From NCBI GenBank assembly GCA_037383845.1, contig JARRON010000057.1:1-13135 (forward strand): DNA of 13,135 nt, written 5' to 3'. Positions 6,260 to 12,531 of this stretch are shown here, piece by piece (the first letter of the stretch is position 1; every line of letters starts with the position of its first letter). Below the pieces are notes generated by a model. It was given only the letters and a program-made list of their open reading frames with translations, was not told the DNA's origin and made no database searches. The DNA comes from JARRON01 sp037383845. Its GTDB lineage: Bacteria; Pseudomonadota; Gammaproteobacteria; Steroidobacterales; XN24. Both the position numbers and the translations under genes were made by a program.

Positions 6260-7693
6260 TTGAGAAAACAAGTTACGACCGTACTGGCGTGGATATGGTG
6301 GAGCTGCGCGAGTGCCGGCAATCCCGGCGGCGGCCCGGATGCGTTCCCGGGGCTGCTGGAAGCAGACCGGATTTCAATCCGGGCCGGGCGCCAGGATGTC
6401 GTGGGCGTATGGCGCTCCCGCGGTTACGGCTGGGTGCTTGAAATTTCGGGAACCGGTCAGCGCCAGTACGAGATCGGTGACTTCGGCTGCTACCCGCGCC
6501 CGGCGTCCGTCGAAGGTGCGACCCCGATGCTGTCGGTTCGCTTCTCCGATTACAGGCTCTCCCAGGACGGCCGGATGGCCATGTTCATTTACGGGCCGGA
6601 CAACGTCGGGCCGGTGTTCGATCGCCTGGACGCCCTTCCCGCCGCCTGTGAATCGCCTCCCGGACCGGATATGGAAGATACGCTGGAGGTCTTCCTGTCG
6701 ATCATGACGGAGCACTATGCGCACTTCGAAAGACGAGGCGTCGACTGGGGCGCGCTGTCGGCCGAGACACGCCGGATCTTCTACCAGGATCGGACGGCAG
6801 ACGGCCTGGTGGCGGCATTTCGCCATACCATCGACGCGCTGCAGGATTCGCACACTCGGGTGATTGCCCTCTCCGATGAAGGACCTCAGCGCATCGCCTC
6901 TGGGCTCGGGCCCACGCTGACACGGATTCGGCAAGCGGACGGTGAAACCCGGTGGCTGGTGGGAATCGTCGAGCAGCTCACCGGCGACATACTCGACCCC
7001 GGCGCGAGGCACGTCGGGCGCGACCGGATTCTGTGGGGAACCATCGGTACGGACATCGGTTACCTGCAGATTTTCCAGATGGGCGGCTTCACCGAGCTCG
7101 ATATTTCGGATCCGGACTGGGCGAAGGCCGAGCTGGAGACGATGGACAGGCTCCTGGACGAAGCGTTCTCCCACTTTTCCGGTATCGGCGTCCGGGCCGT
7201 GATCCTGGATCTGTCGAATAACCGGGGTGGGTACGACGAAATCGCACGGCGCCTCGCCGCTCGTTTCGCCGCGGAACCGTTTCACGCGTACAGCGTGTCA
7301 GCCCGTGGCAGCGGATTACCGCCGTTGCCCAAGCTGATTGAGCCGGCCCCTGATAATCGTTTCCGCGGTCCGACTTATGTTCTGACCAGCGACGTTACGG
7401 TGAGTGGGGGCGAGATCGCGACTCTTGCCCTGAAGCAGCTGCCGAACGTGGTCCAGGCGGGTACGGCAACCCGTGGTGCGTTTTCCACGCCGCTGGCCAA
7501 GGCGTTGCCGAACGGCTGGATCGTGGAGCTCGCCAACGAAGAGTTCTCCGCGCCGGACGGCGAGGTGTACACGGGGCGCGGCTTGCCCCCGGACTGGCAG
7601 TTGCCGGTCTTCGAAGCCGGAGATCCGGTCGCGTCCCACGGCGGTGCCGTGCGCACGGTGGCTGCCCGGGCAGGCCTGGCGGGCGATGAGTAG
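6260..7693 (+). CDS. Exported S41-family (C-terminal processing/tricorn-like) serine protease
   Basis: The chosen start is a TTG at 6260, with GGGAGG five bases upstream; it gives 477 residues beginning with a Sec-type signal peptide (RKQVTTVLAWIWWSCASA, then GNPGG). An N-terminal region of about 120 residues is unrecognised. Then come a helical stretch (EVFLSIMTEHYAHFERRGVD) and the S41 core: IGYLQIFQMGGF, then AVILDLSNNRGGYDE, then TSDVTVSGGEIATLAL with the predicted nucleophile S382, and the loop TATRGAFS (R405) with GRGLPPD near the end. In Tsp/CtpA-type enzymes a catalytic Lys follows the Ser by about 25 residues; here an Arg-containing TRGAFS loop occupies that place, as in the tricorn/IRBP-like subgroup. 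No PDZ domain is evident. It probably acts in the periplasm; the substrate is unknown. It has no operon partner. Confidence 0.82.
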   Translation: MRKQVTTVLAWIWWSCASAGNPGGGPDAFPGLLEADRISIRAGRQDVVGVWRSRGYGWVLEISGTGQRQYEIGDFGCYPRPASVEGATPMLSVRFSDYRLSQDGRMAMFIYGPDNVGPVFDRLDALPAACESPPGPDMEDTLEVFLSIMTEHYAHFERRGVDWGALSAETRRIFYQDRTADGLVAAFRHTIDALQDSHTRVIALSDEGPQRIASGLGPTLTRIRQADGETRWLVGIVEQLTGDILDPGARHVGRDRILWGTIGTDIGYLQIFQMGGFTELDISDPDWAKAELETMDRLLDEAFSHFSGIGVRAVILDLSNNRGGYDEIARRLAARFAAEPFHAYSVSARGSGLPPLPKLIEPAPDNRFRGPTYVLTSDVTVSGGEIATLALKQLPNVVQAGTATRGAFSTPLAKALPNGWIVELANEEFSAPDGEVYTGRGLPPDWQLPVFEAGDPVASHGGAVRTVAARAGLAGDE

Positions 7694-7750
7694 CCGCTGA
7701 GTCGCATGCTATCCGGTGACGGCGGCCGGTCGTCGAACCGCGTCTTTGAT

Positions 7751-7767
7751 GTCAGAGGTTCGAATCC
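7751..7767 (+). repeat. Inverted copy of the tRNA-Arg T-arm (copy 1)
   Basis: GTCAGAGGTTCGAATCC here is the exact reverse complement of 7917-7933, which holds the T-arm of the minus-strand tRNA-Arg. It sits in the first unit of the tandem repeat and is followed by AGCAGGACCA, so on the plus strand it resembles a shortened tRNA 3' end with a CCA terminus. Confidence 0.7.
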
Positions 7768-7866
7768 AGCAGGACCAGGTGACAATGGCGCGCCCGAGAG
7801 GATGGGGCGCCGGCTTCACCGTTCGCCCGCCCGGCCTGCGGCCGGTCGTCGAACCACATCTCTACT

Positions 7867-7883
7867 GTCAGAGGTTCGAATCC
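7867..7883 (+). repeat. Inverted copy of the tRNA-Arg T-arm (copy 2)
   Basis: This carries the same 17 bp, again perfectly complementary to 7917-7933 across a 33-bp spacer. It could form a long hairpin in a read-through transcript of the tRNA. In this copy CTACTG (7862-7867) can also pair with CAGTAG (7883-7888), enclosing a T-loop-like sequence; copy 1 lacks this outer stem. Confidence 0.7.
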
Positions 7884-7901
7884 AGTAGGACCAGGTGACA
7901 A

Positions 7902-7978
<77 letters not shown>

Positions 7979-7997
7979 GTCGTCGGGAAGGCGGCGA

Positions 7998-8026
7998 ATG
8001 ATAGCGGCTGGCCTTGTGCGCGTCCA
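7998..8026 (-). promoter_or_regulatory. Promoter of tRNA-Arg(CCG)
   Basis: On the minus strand, -35 TGGACG (8026-8021) and -10 TATCAT (8003-7998) are separated by 17 bp. The predicted start lies near 7991, about 13 nt before the mature tRNA. The segment after the -10 is rich in C and G, as in stringently controlled stable-RNA promoters. Confidence 0.65.
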
Positions 8027-8120
8027 TGCGGCCGGCTTTGTTGCCCGCAGGATGATCCGCAGCCCGGAGGCTGCTCGGCCTTCGGGGCGATGCCGGCACC
8101 TGCCGGTATCGCTGTCGCGG

Positions 8121-8182
8121 TCCGAGCCTCTGACCCTTGGCTTGAGGAGGCCAACGCTCTGTCCAGCTCAAGCGACGGGCGC
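8121..8182 (-). pseudogene. Degenerate, partial second copy of tRNA-Arg
   Basis: Positions 8123-8192 match 7921-7989 of the intact tRNA and its 5' flank with several substitutions and two single-base insertions. The 5' acceptor strand, the anticodon stem (TTGGC/GCCAA) and the start of the T-arm survive. The anticodon loop has 8 bases (CTCCTCAA), the D-arm is altered, and nothing after the T-loop matches, so there is no 3' acceptor strand or CCA. It cannot fold into a functional tRNA. The mutated D-arm and anticodon loop have become complementary to each other (GCTTGAG 8140-8146 with CTCAAGC 8167-8173). Confidence 0.75.
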
Positions 8183-8224
8183 GTCGTCGGGAATAAGGCG
8201 AAGGGCGAGGGTCGCCCCGTGGTG

Positions 8225-8243
8225 CGGCGGTATACTGCCGCCG
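8225..8243 (+). promoter_or_regulatory. Possible cls -10 box inside a palindrome
   Basis: CGGCGG (8225-8230) and CCGCCG (8238-8243) form an inverted repeat whose centre contains TATACT (8231-8236), a good -10 hexamer. The predicted start would fall at or next to the cls ATG (8245), suggesting a leaderless mRNA. No good -35 box and no Shine-Dalgarno is seen. Confidence 0.4.
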
Positions 8244-8244
8244 G

Positions 8245-9702
8245 ATGCATCCGGACGTCGTTGATTTTTCGGCCATTGCGCTGGCAGCACACGTGCTCGT
8301 GGTGGCCGGCGTCGGCCTCCGCGTGCTGTCACGGCGTCTGCCGGTGGGCACGACCCTGGCGTGGCTGCTGCTGGCTTTCACCCTGCCTGCGGCAGGGGTG
8401 GCTCTTTACCTGTTCATCGGGGAGAACCGGCTGGGGCAGCGCCGCGGCGAGCAGTGGAAGCATATCCACGAGCTGTACCAGGACTGGCAGCGGCGTCTCG
8501 TGGAAAGGTCGGTGGTGGACTGGGAGGTCCTGCACCCCCGCGCCAGGCCCCTGGCCCGGCTCGGGCAGTCCATCTCCGGCTTCCCGGCGCTGCCCGGGCA
8601 CGAGGTGAAGCTTCTGTCGAGCTGGGATGCCTTTATTGACGCCCTCGTTGCGGACATCGAGGGGGCCGTGAGCAGCTGTCATCTGGAGTTCTACATCTGG
8701 GATTCGCCGGGACGGGTGGGCGAGATCTACTCCGCCCTGGCCCGCGCCGCCGCCCGCGGAGTCACCTGCCGCGTGCTGGTGGACGCCGTGGGCAGCAAGC
8801 CCTTCCTCGCCAGTCCGGAAGCTGCGGGGCTGCGGAAGGTAGGCGTCAGGGTGGTTGCCGCCCTGCCCGTGGGACTGCTGCGGATGCTGCTGGTCCGGAT
8901 GGACCTGCGGAACCATCGCAAGCTTGCCGTGATCGACGGTCGGGTGGGCTATGCGGGCAGCGCCAACCTCGCGGATCCGAAGCATTTCAAGCGGAAGGCC
9001 GGCGTGGGGCCCTGGGTGGACGCCATGATCCGCTTCCGGGGCCCTGCCGTCGAGGTCCTCAACGGCACTTTCCTCCAGGACTGGGAGCTCGAGACCCGGG
9101 AGGGAATGACCGTGCTGGAGACGGCGGACATCCGGACCGTTGAGCCCGCCGGCACTGCCGTCGCCCAGGTCCTCCCCTCGGGCCCGGGCCTCCAGCGGGA
9201 GAACCTGCACGAGATGCTGGTCGCCCTGCTTTACGCTGCCGAGCGGGAGCTGATCCTTACGACTCCGTACTTCGTCCCTGACGAGCGCATGCTTCGGGCG
9301 CTGGAGTCCGCGGCGCGGCGTGGGGTGGCCGTGACGCTGATGGTGCCGGAACGCCTGGACTCCATCCTGGTGCGATTCGCCGGCGCGTCCGCGTACGAGC
9401 TCCTCATGGAGGCCGGCATGCGCATCTTCCGCTATCGTCCCGGGCTGCTGCACACAAAGCTCGTCACCGTGGACGGCCGCATCGCCACGGTGGGCTCCAT
9501 GAACCTGGACATGCGCAGTCTCTGGCTGAACTTCGAGCTGTCAGTGGTGCTGTACGATCAATCCTCGGTGGCCGAGATCCGGGCCCTCCAGCAGGCCTAC
9601 CTGGCGGACAGTACGGAGCTGGACCTGGCGAGCTGGCGGCAGCGGCCCCGGCGTCACCGGGTCGGCGAGGGGGTCCTCAGGCTGTTCGGCCCGCTGGTCT
9701 AG
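8245..9702 (+). CDS. cls: Cardiolipin synthase (phospholipase D superfamily)
   Basis: This 485-residue inner-membrane enzyme joins two phosphatidylglycerol molecules into cardiolipin and glycerol. Two N-terminal membrane segments (about residues 8-27 and 36-57, with LLLAFTLPAAGVALYLFIGE, the usual Cls N-terminal pattern) precede two phospholipase D domains. The first HKD motif is NHRKLAVIDGRVGYAGSANL (H224, K226, D231) and the second is LHTKLVTVDGRIATVGSMNL (H403, K405, D410). Length and architecture match bacterial ClsA-type synthases. No Shine-Dalgarno precedes the ATG; a -10-like TATACT ends eight bases upstream, so translation may be leaderless. It has no same-strand neighbours and ends convergently with hemY, the two stop codons sharing the bases CTAG. 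Confidence 0.95.
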   Translation: MHPDVVDFSAIALAAHVLVVAGVGLRVLSRRLPVGTTLAWLLLAFTLPAAGVALYLFIGENRLGQRRGEQWKHIHELYQDWQRRLVERSVVDWEVLHPRARPLARLGQSISGFPALPGHEVKLLSSWDAFIDALVADIEGAVSSCHLEFYIWDSPGRVGEIYSALARAAARGVTCRVLVDAVGSKPFLASPEAAGLRKVGVRVVAALPVGLLRMLLVRMDLRNHRKLAVIDGRVGYAGSANLADPKHFKRKAGVGPWVDAMIRFRGPAVEVLNGTFLQDWELETREGMTVLETADIRTVEPAGTAVAQVLPSGPGLQRENLHEMLVALLYAAERELILTTPYFVPDERMLRALESAARRGVAVTLMVPERLDSILVRFAGASAYELLMEAGMRIFRYRPGLLHTKLVTVDGRIATVGSMNLDMRSLWLNFELSVVLYDQSSVAEIRALQQAYLADSTELDLASWRQRPRRHRVGEGVLRLFGPLV

Positions 9703-11072
9703 GCGCGGAGTTTCTGCGCCAGGGCCAGGGCGCTGGCGATGCAGTCACCACAGCCCGGTCCCCCGCGGAAGTTGCCGGCGATGTGCAGCCCCGGCCAGCG
9801 GCTCTCGACGGATTCCAGCGCGGCGAGGAAGTCGCCGTGCCCCAGGTTGTACTGGGGAATGGCCCGGGGCCAGTAGGTATGGTGATGGAATACCGGCTCA
9901 CCGGTGATGCCAAACATGTCGGCCAGCTCGCCTTCCGCGATCTCCACTGCTTCCCCGGGGTCATCCCTGGCCAGTTCCGGTCGGGTGGCGCCGCCCATGA
10001 AGACCATGAAAAGCACATGGCCCCTGGGCGCCCGGCCGGGGAAGAGGGTGGAGGAAAAGATCGCCCCCAGGATACTGCGCCCTTCCACCAGCGGAGCCAG
10101 CAGGCCGAATCCGTCCACGGCATGTGACACCTGGGATTTCCGGTAGCCGAGGCTGAGCGTCGTGACTGCCGGATGGTAGGGCAGCGGGATTCCGGCAACC
10201 GTCCCGGCGATGTCTTCCGGCCAGGGCAGTGCGACCAGCGCGGCCAGGGGTACGGTGGCAACCAGGCGTGACCCGGTGACTTCCCGGGCGCCATCGGCAT
10301 CGGTATAGCTGATCCGCCAGCCACCTTCTGCCGGGCTGATGCTTCGGCACTCCGAGCCGAGGACAAGGCGGTCGCCGAGTTCCTCGGCCAGGGTATCGGT
10401 GAGGGTCTGCAGGCCGTCCCGGAAGGAGACGATCCGGCTCTTGTAGGGCGCAATGCCTTCCCGCTTGCGCTCCCGCATGAGTTTCACGGCGCCGCCAATC
10501 AGCGATCCGTACCGCGCCTCCAGGTTCCAGACCTTCGGGAACGCATGGCGCATCGAGAGCCGCTCGGGATCGCCGGCGAAGATGCCCGAGACCAGCGCGG
10601 CGATACCGTAATCGAGGAATTCCCGGCCCATGCGCCGGGTGACGAAGCTGGCAACGCTTTCGTCCCGGTCGGCGGGCGGCGCCGGCACGAAGGGTTCCTT
10701 GAGCAGTCGCAGCTTGGCGCCGGGGGTGTAGAGGGGGGTCCTGATCCCGTCCGTGACGGACATGGGCATGGGCAGGACATTGCCGTTACGCATGAGAAAG
10801 CGCTTCCTGGCGACCGGGTTGGCGTCTACCAGCGCTTTCTCCAGCCCGGAGTCGCGGATGAACCGCTCCACCTCCGGGGCCTTGATCATCATGGAGTTGG
10901 CGCTTTCCTCGACGAGGAAGCCTTCCCGGCGCATGGAGCGAATGACCCCGCCCGGCCGAAGGCTGGTCTCGAGGACCCGGACGGGCCGCCCGGCACGCTT
11001 CAGCGCCACCGCCAGGCTAAGGCCCGTCAGGCCGGCGCCAAGGATGACGACGGGGCGGGCGTCCTCGCTCAC
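9699..11072 (-). CDS. hemY: Oxygen-dependent protoporphyrinogen oxidase (HemY type)
   Basis: This 457-residue FAD enzyme oxidises protoporphyrinogen IX to protoporphyrin IX, the step before ferrochelatase in heme synthesis. The Rossmann FAD motif VVILGAGLTGLSLAVALKRA (from residue 8, GxGxxG at 12-17, ending with the ribose-binding E35) is followed by RPGGVIRS, by the substrate-domain pattern GIFAGDPERLSMRHAFPKVW, and by the C-terminal FAD segment AGNFRGGPGCGDCIASALAL. The length is normal for HemY. The start is GTG 11072; no strong RBS is seen, and it lies 19 bp after the dsbA stop, suggesting coupled translation from a cytochrome c4-dsbA-hemY transcript. Many gammaproteobacteria use HemG or HemJ instead. 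Other flavin amine-oxidase-fold enzymes are a less likely alternative. Confidence 0.9.
   Translation of the reverse strand: MSEDARPVVILGAGLTGLSLAVALKRAGRPVRVLETSLRPGGVIRSMRREGFLVEESANSMMIKAPEVERFIRDSGLEKALVDANPVARKRFLMRNGNVLPMPMSVTDGIRTPLYTPGAKLRLLKEPFVPAPPADRDESVASFVTRRMGREFLDYGIAALVSGIFAGDPERLSMRHAFPKVWNLEARYGSLIGGAVKLMRERKREGIAPYKSRIVSFRDGLQTLTDTLAEELGDRLVLGSECRSISPAEGGWRISYTDADGAREVTGSRLVATVPLAALVALPWPEDIAGTVAGIPLPYHPAVTTLSLGYRKSQVSHAVDGFGLLAPLVEGRSILGAIFSSTLFPGRAPRGHVLFMVFMGGATRPELARDDPGEAVEIAEGELADMFGITGEPVFHHHTYWPRAIPQYNLGHGDFLAALESVESRWPGLHIAGNFRGGPGCGDCIASALALAQKLRA
9702..9720 (+). terminator. Terminator-like hairpin after cls
   Basis: GGCGCGGA (9702-9709) pairs with TCTGCGCC (9713-9720), with one G-T wobble and a 3-base loop. 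It begins at the last base of the cls stop and lies within the end of the convergent hemY gene. There is no T-tract, so it is a weak call. Confidence 0.35.
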
Positions 11073-11091
11073 GGCATCGGGCGACGCAGAA

Positions 11092-11748
11092 TCACTCGGC
11101 GGAGGCTTCCCTGTCCACCAGGTAATTCACCACCTGGAACAGCGCGTCGGGGCCGCCGGCCATGTCGGCGCCGGTCACGTACTTGCCGTTGACCACCACT
11201 GCGGGCACGCCGGTCAGCCGATAGCGACGCGCCATGGTGTCCGCCTTGCGCATCTGGGCCACCACGGCAAACGAGGTCAGCGCTTCCCGGGCCTGTTCCT
11301 CGGAAACGCCGTAGCGGGTCAGGAACTCCACCATGGCGTCCAGGGTGTTCAGCGGCCTGCGGCTGACGTGCATCTCCCGGAAGATGTCGGTGTGGGCCTG
11401 GTCCAGTACGCCGAGGGCGTCCGCGGCATAGAAGAGCCTGGCGCCCGGCTGCCAGCTGGGATTCAGCGACGCCGGCATCTTCACGAACTCGGCCGCCGCC
11501 GGCTTGCCGTCCTCCAGCCACCGCTGGATGTAGGGTTCCAGGGAGAAGCAGTGAGGACATCCGTACCAGAAGACCTCCACGACCTCGACCTTGCCGGGCG
11601 CCACGCTGGTGGGCTGCGCCGGCTTGAGCACCCGGTAGTGGCGGCCTTCCTGGAACTGGGAGCCGGCCTGGGCCAGCTGCACGGGTTCGGCCGCCGCCAG
11701 GGGCAGCGCGGCAACAAGCGCAATGGAAAGCAGCAGGGTACGAATCAT
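11092..11748 (-). CDS. dsbA: Periplasmic thiol:disulfide oxidoreductase DsbA
   Basis: DsbA introduces disulfide bonds into proteins arriving in the periplasm and is reoxidised by DsbB. The 218-residue product has a signal peptide (MIRTLLLSIALVAALPLAAA), the thioredoxin-fold active site FWYGCPHCFSLEP with C64-P-H-C67, a helical insertion (about 90-160), and the cis-proline loop RLTGVPAVVVNGKYV (V181, P182). The length matches gammaproteobacterial DsbA. The start is the ATG at 11748; the RBS is weak (GAGAAT). It follows the cytochrome c4 gene by 71 bp and precedes hemY by 19 bp; cytochrome c4-dsbA adjacency is also known from Pseudomonas. An 8-bp direct repeat (ATTCAAAG twice, minus strand, near 11767-11784) lies in its leader, with no known role. 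Confidence 0.96.
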   Translation of the reverse strand: MIRTLLLSIALVAALPLAAAEPVQLAQAGSQFQEGRHYRVLKPAQPTSVAPGKVEVVEVFWYGCPHCFSLEPYIQRWLEDGKPAAAEFVKMPASLNPSWQPGARLFYAADALGVLDQAHTDIFREMHVSRRPLNTLDAMVEFLTRYGVSEEQAREALTSFAVVAQMRKADTMARRYRLTGVPAVVVNGKYVTGADMAGGPDALFQVVNYLVDREASAE

Positions 11749-11820
11749 GGCGATATTCTCGGGTAGCTTTGAATTCTTTGAATCCTCATACCTTAGGGTT
11801 CGGGACCGGGGCGAGGTTCC

Positions 11821-12429
11821 CTAGCGAAGTCCCTGCAGGTAGGAGGCCACCGCCCGGATGTCCTCGTCAGACAGGTTGTCCGCCACGTTGCGCATCATCT
11901 GGTTGCTGTCGGAACGACGCTCGCCGGACCGGTAGGCTTTCAGGGCGGAAGCCGTGTAAGTCGCGTGCTGGGCGGCCACCACGGGGTAGCCCGCCAGCGG
12001 ATTGCCCTGGCCGGTGGGGCCGTGACAGGCGATGCATGCCGGAATGCCCTTGCTGGCGTCGCCGCCGCGGTAGAGGCTCCGGCCACGCTGCACAAGGTCC
12101 GGATCCGCTTCCTTGGGCTGGATAGTCTGGGCGGCGTAGTAGGCCGCCAGGTCCTGCATGTCTTCTTCCGAAAGCGGCATGGCCATGGGAGACATGAGAA
12201 CGTTCTCCCTGTCCCCGGATTTGAAGGCCTGCAGCTGGGTCACCAGGTAATCGGCGTGCTGACCGGCCAGGGTCGGCCATTCCGGGTTGGCGCTATTGCC
12301 GTCGGGCCCGTGACAGGCCGTGCACACCGCGGACTTTGCCTGTCCGGCCTCGGCGGACCCTTCGGCCTGGACTGCGCCGGCGGTTCCCAGCGCCGCAACA
12401 ACTGCGGCAAGGGCCAGAAGCTTCCTCAT
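11821..12429 (-). CDS. Diheme cytochrome c4
   Basis: This 202-residue periplasmic electron carrier is made of two homologous class I cytochrome c domains. It commonly delivers electrons to terminal oxidases, mainly cbb3. The signal peptide MRKLLALAAVVAALGTAGAV, plus QA, is cleaved before EGSAEAG. The first heme site is CTACH (C36, C39, H40) with a Met-rich distal segment (MSPMAM, about 79-84); the second is CIACH (C132, C135, H136) with distal Met in SNQMMRNVAD. Each domain ends with the conserved L(S)(E/D)ED...DLAAYYA or DIRAVASYL helix. The start ATG 12429 has GGAGAAG upstream. It is divergent from engB and heads the minus-strand block with dsbA and hemY. The order engB / cytochrome c4 / dsbA is conserved in gammaproteobacteria. 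Confidence 0.96.
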   Translation of the reverse strand: MRKLLALAAVVAALGTAGAVQAEGSAEAGQAKSAVCTACHGPDGNSANPEWPTLAGQHADYLVTQLQAFKSGDRENVLMSPMAMPLSEEDMQDLAAYYAAQTIQPKEADPDLVQRGRSLYRGGDASKGIPACIACHGPTGQGNPLAGYPVVAAQHATYTASALKAYRSGERRSDSNQMMRNVADNLSDEDIRAVASYLQGLR

Positions 12430-12460
12430 GATGCGTCTTCTCCGGTGACTGGTCTGCCGG

Positions 12461-12469
12461 CGTGCTAGA
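12461..12469 (+). promoter_or_regulatory. Possible extended -10 promoter for engB
   Basis: GTGCTAGACT includes a TG one base before the hexamer TAGACT (12464-12469), the extended -10 arrangement, which can work without a good -35 box. Transcription would start near 12476, giving a leader of about 55 nt before the engB ATG. Confidence 0.4.
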
Positions 12470-12483
12470 CTCGCCGCCGGCGC

Positions 12484-12502
12484 GTAGAACGCGAAATTCT
12501 AC
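12484..12502. promoter_or_regulatory. Operator-like palindrome between cytochrome c4 and engB
   Basis: This is a perfect inverted repeat GTAGAA-N7-TTCTAC between two divergent genes. Read on the minus strand it contains TAGAAT, a possible -10 box for the cytochrome c4 operon (only a poor -35, TGGACG, at 19 bp spacing). A dimeric regulator bound here would affect the cytochrome c4 promoter. The regulator is not recognised. Confidence 0.4.
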
Positions 12503-12531
12503 ACCACCGGTCCGAGGCACCGTCCACCCCG

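Noticed and set aside
7706..7898. Two small plus-strand frames of 60 codons with repeated VRGSNP/VRIQ-like peptides
   Set aside because: These peptides come from translating T-loop sequences (GGTTCGAATCC) in the tRNA-derived repeats, a common source of spurious ORFs.
8121..8182. Second functional tRNA-Arg
   Set aside because: The anticodon loop has eight bases, the D-arm is altered, and the 3' acceptor strand and T-stem partner are missing.
10753..11766. Plus-strand open frame of 337 codons opposite hemY and dsbA
   Set aside because: It is antisense to two well-recognised genes, has no motifs, and spans their junction.
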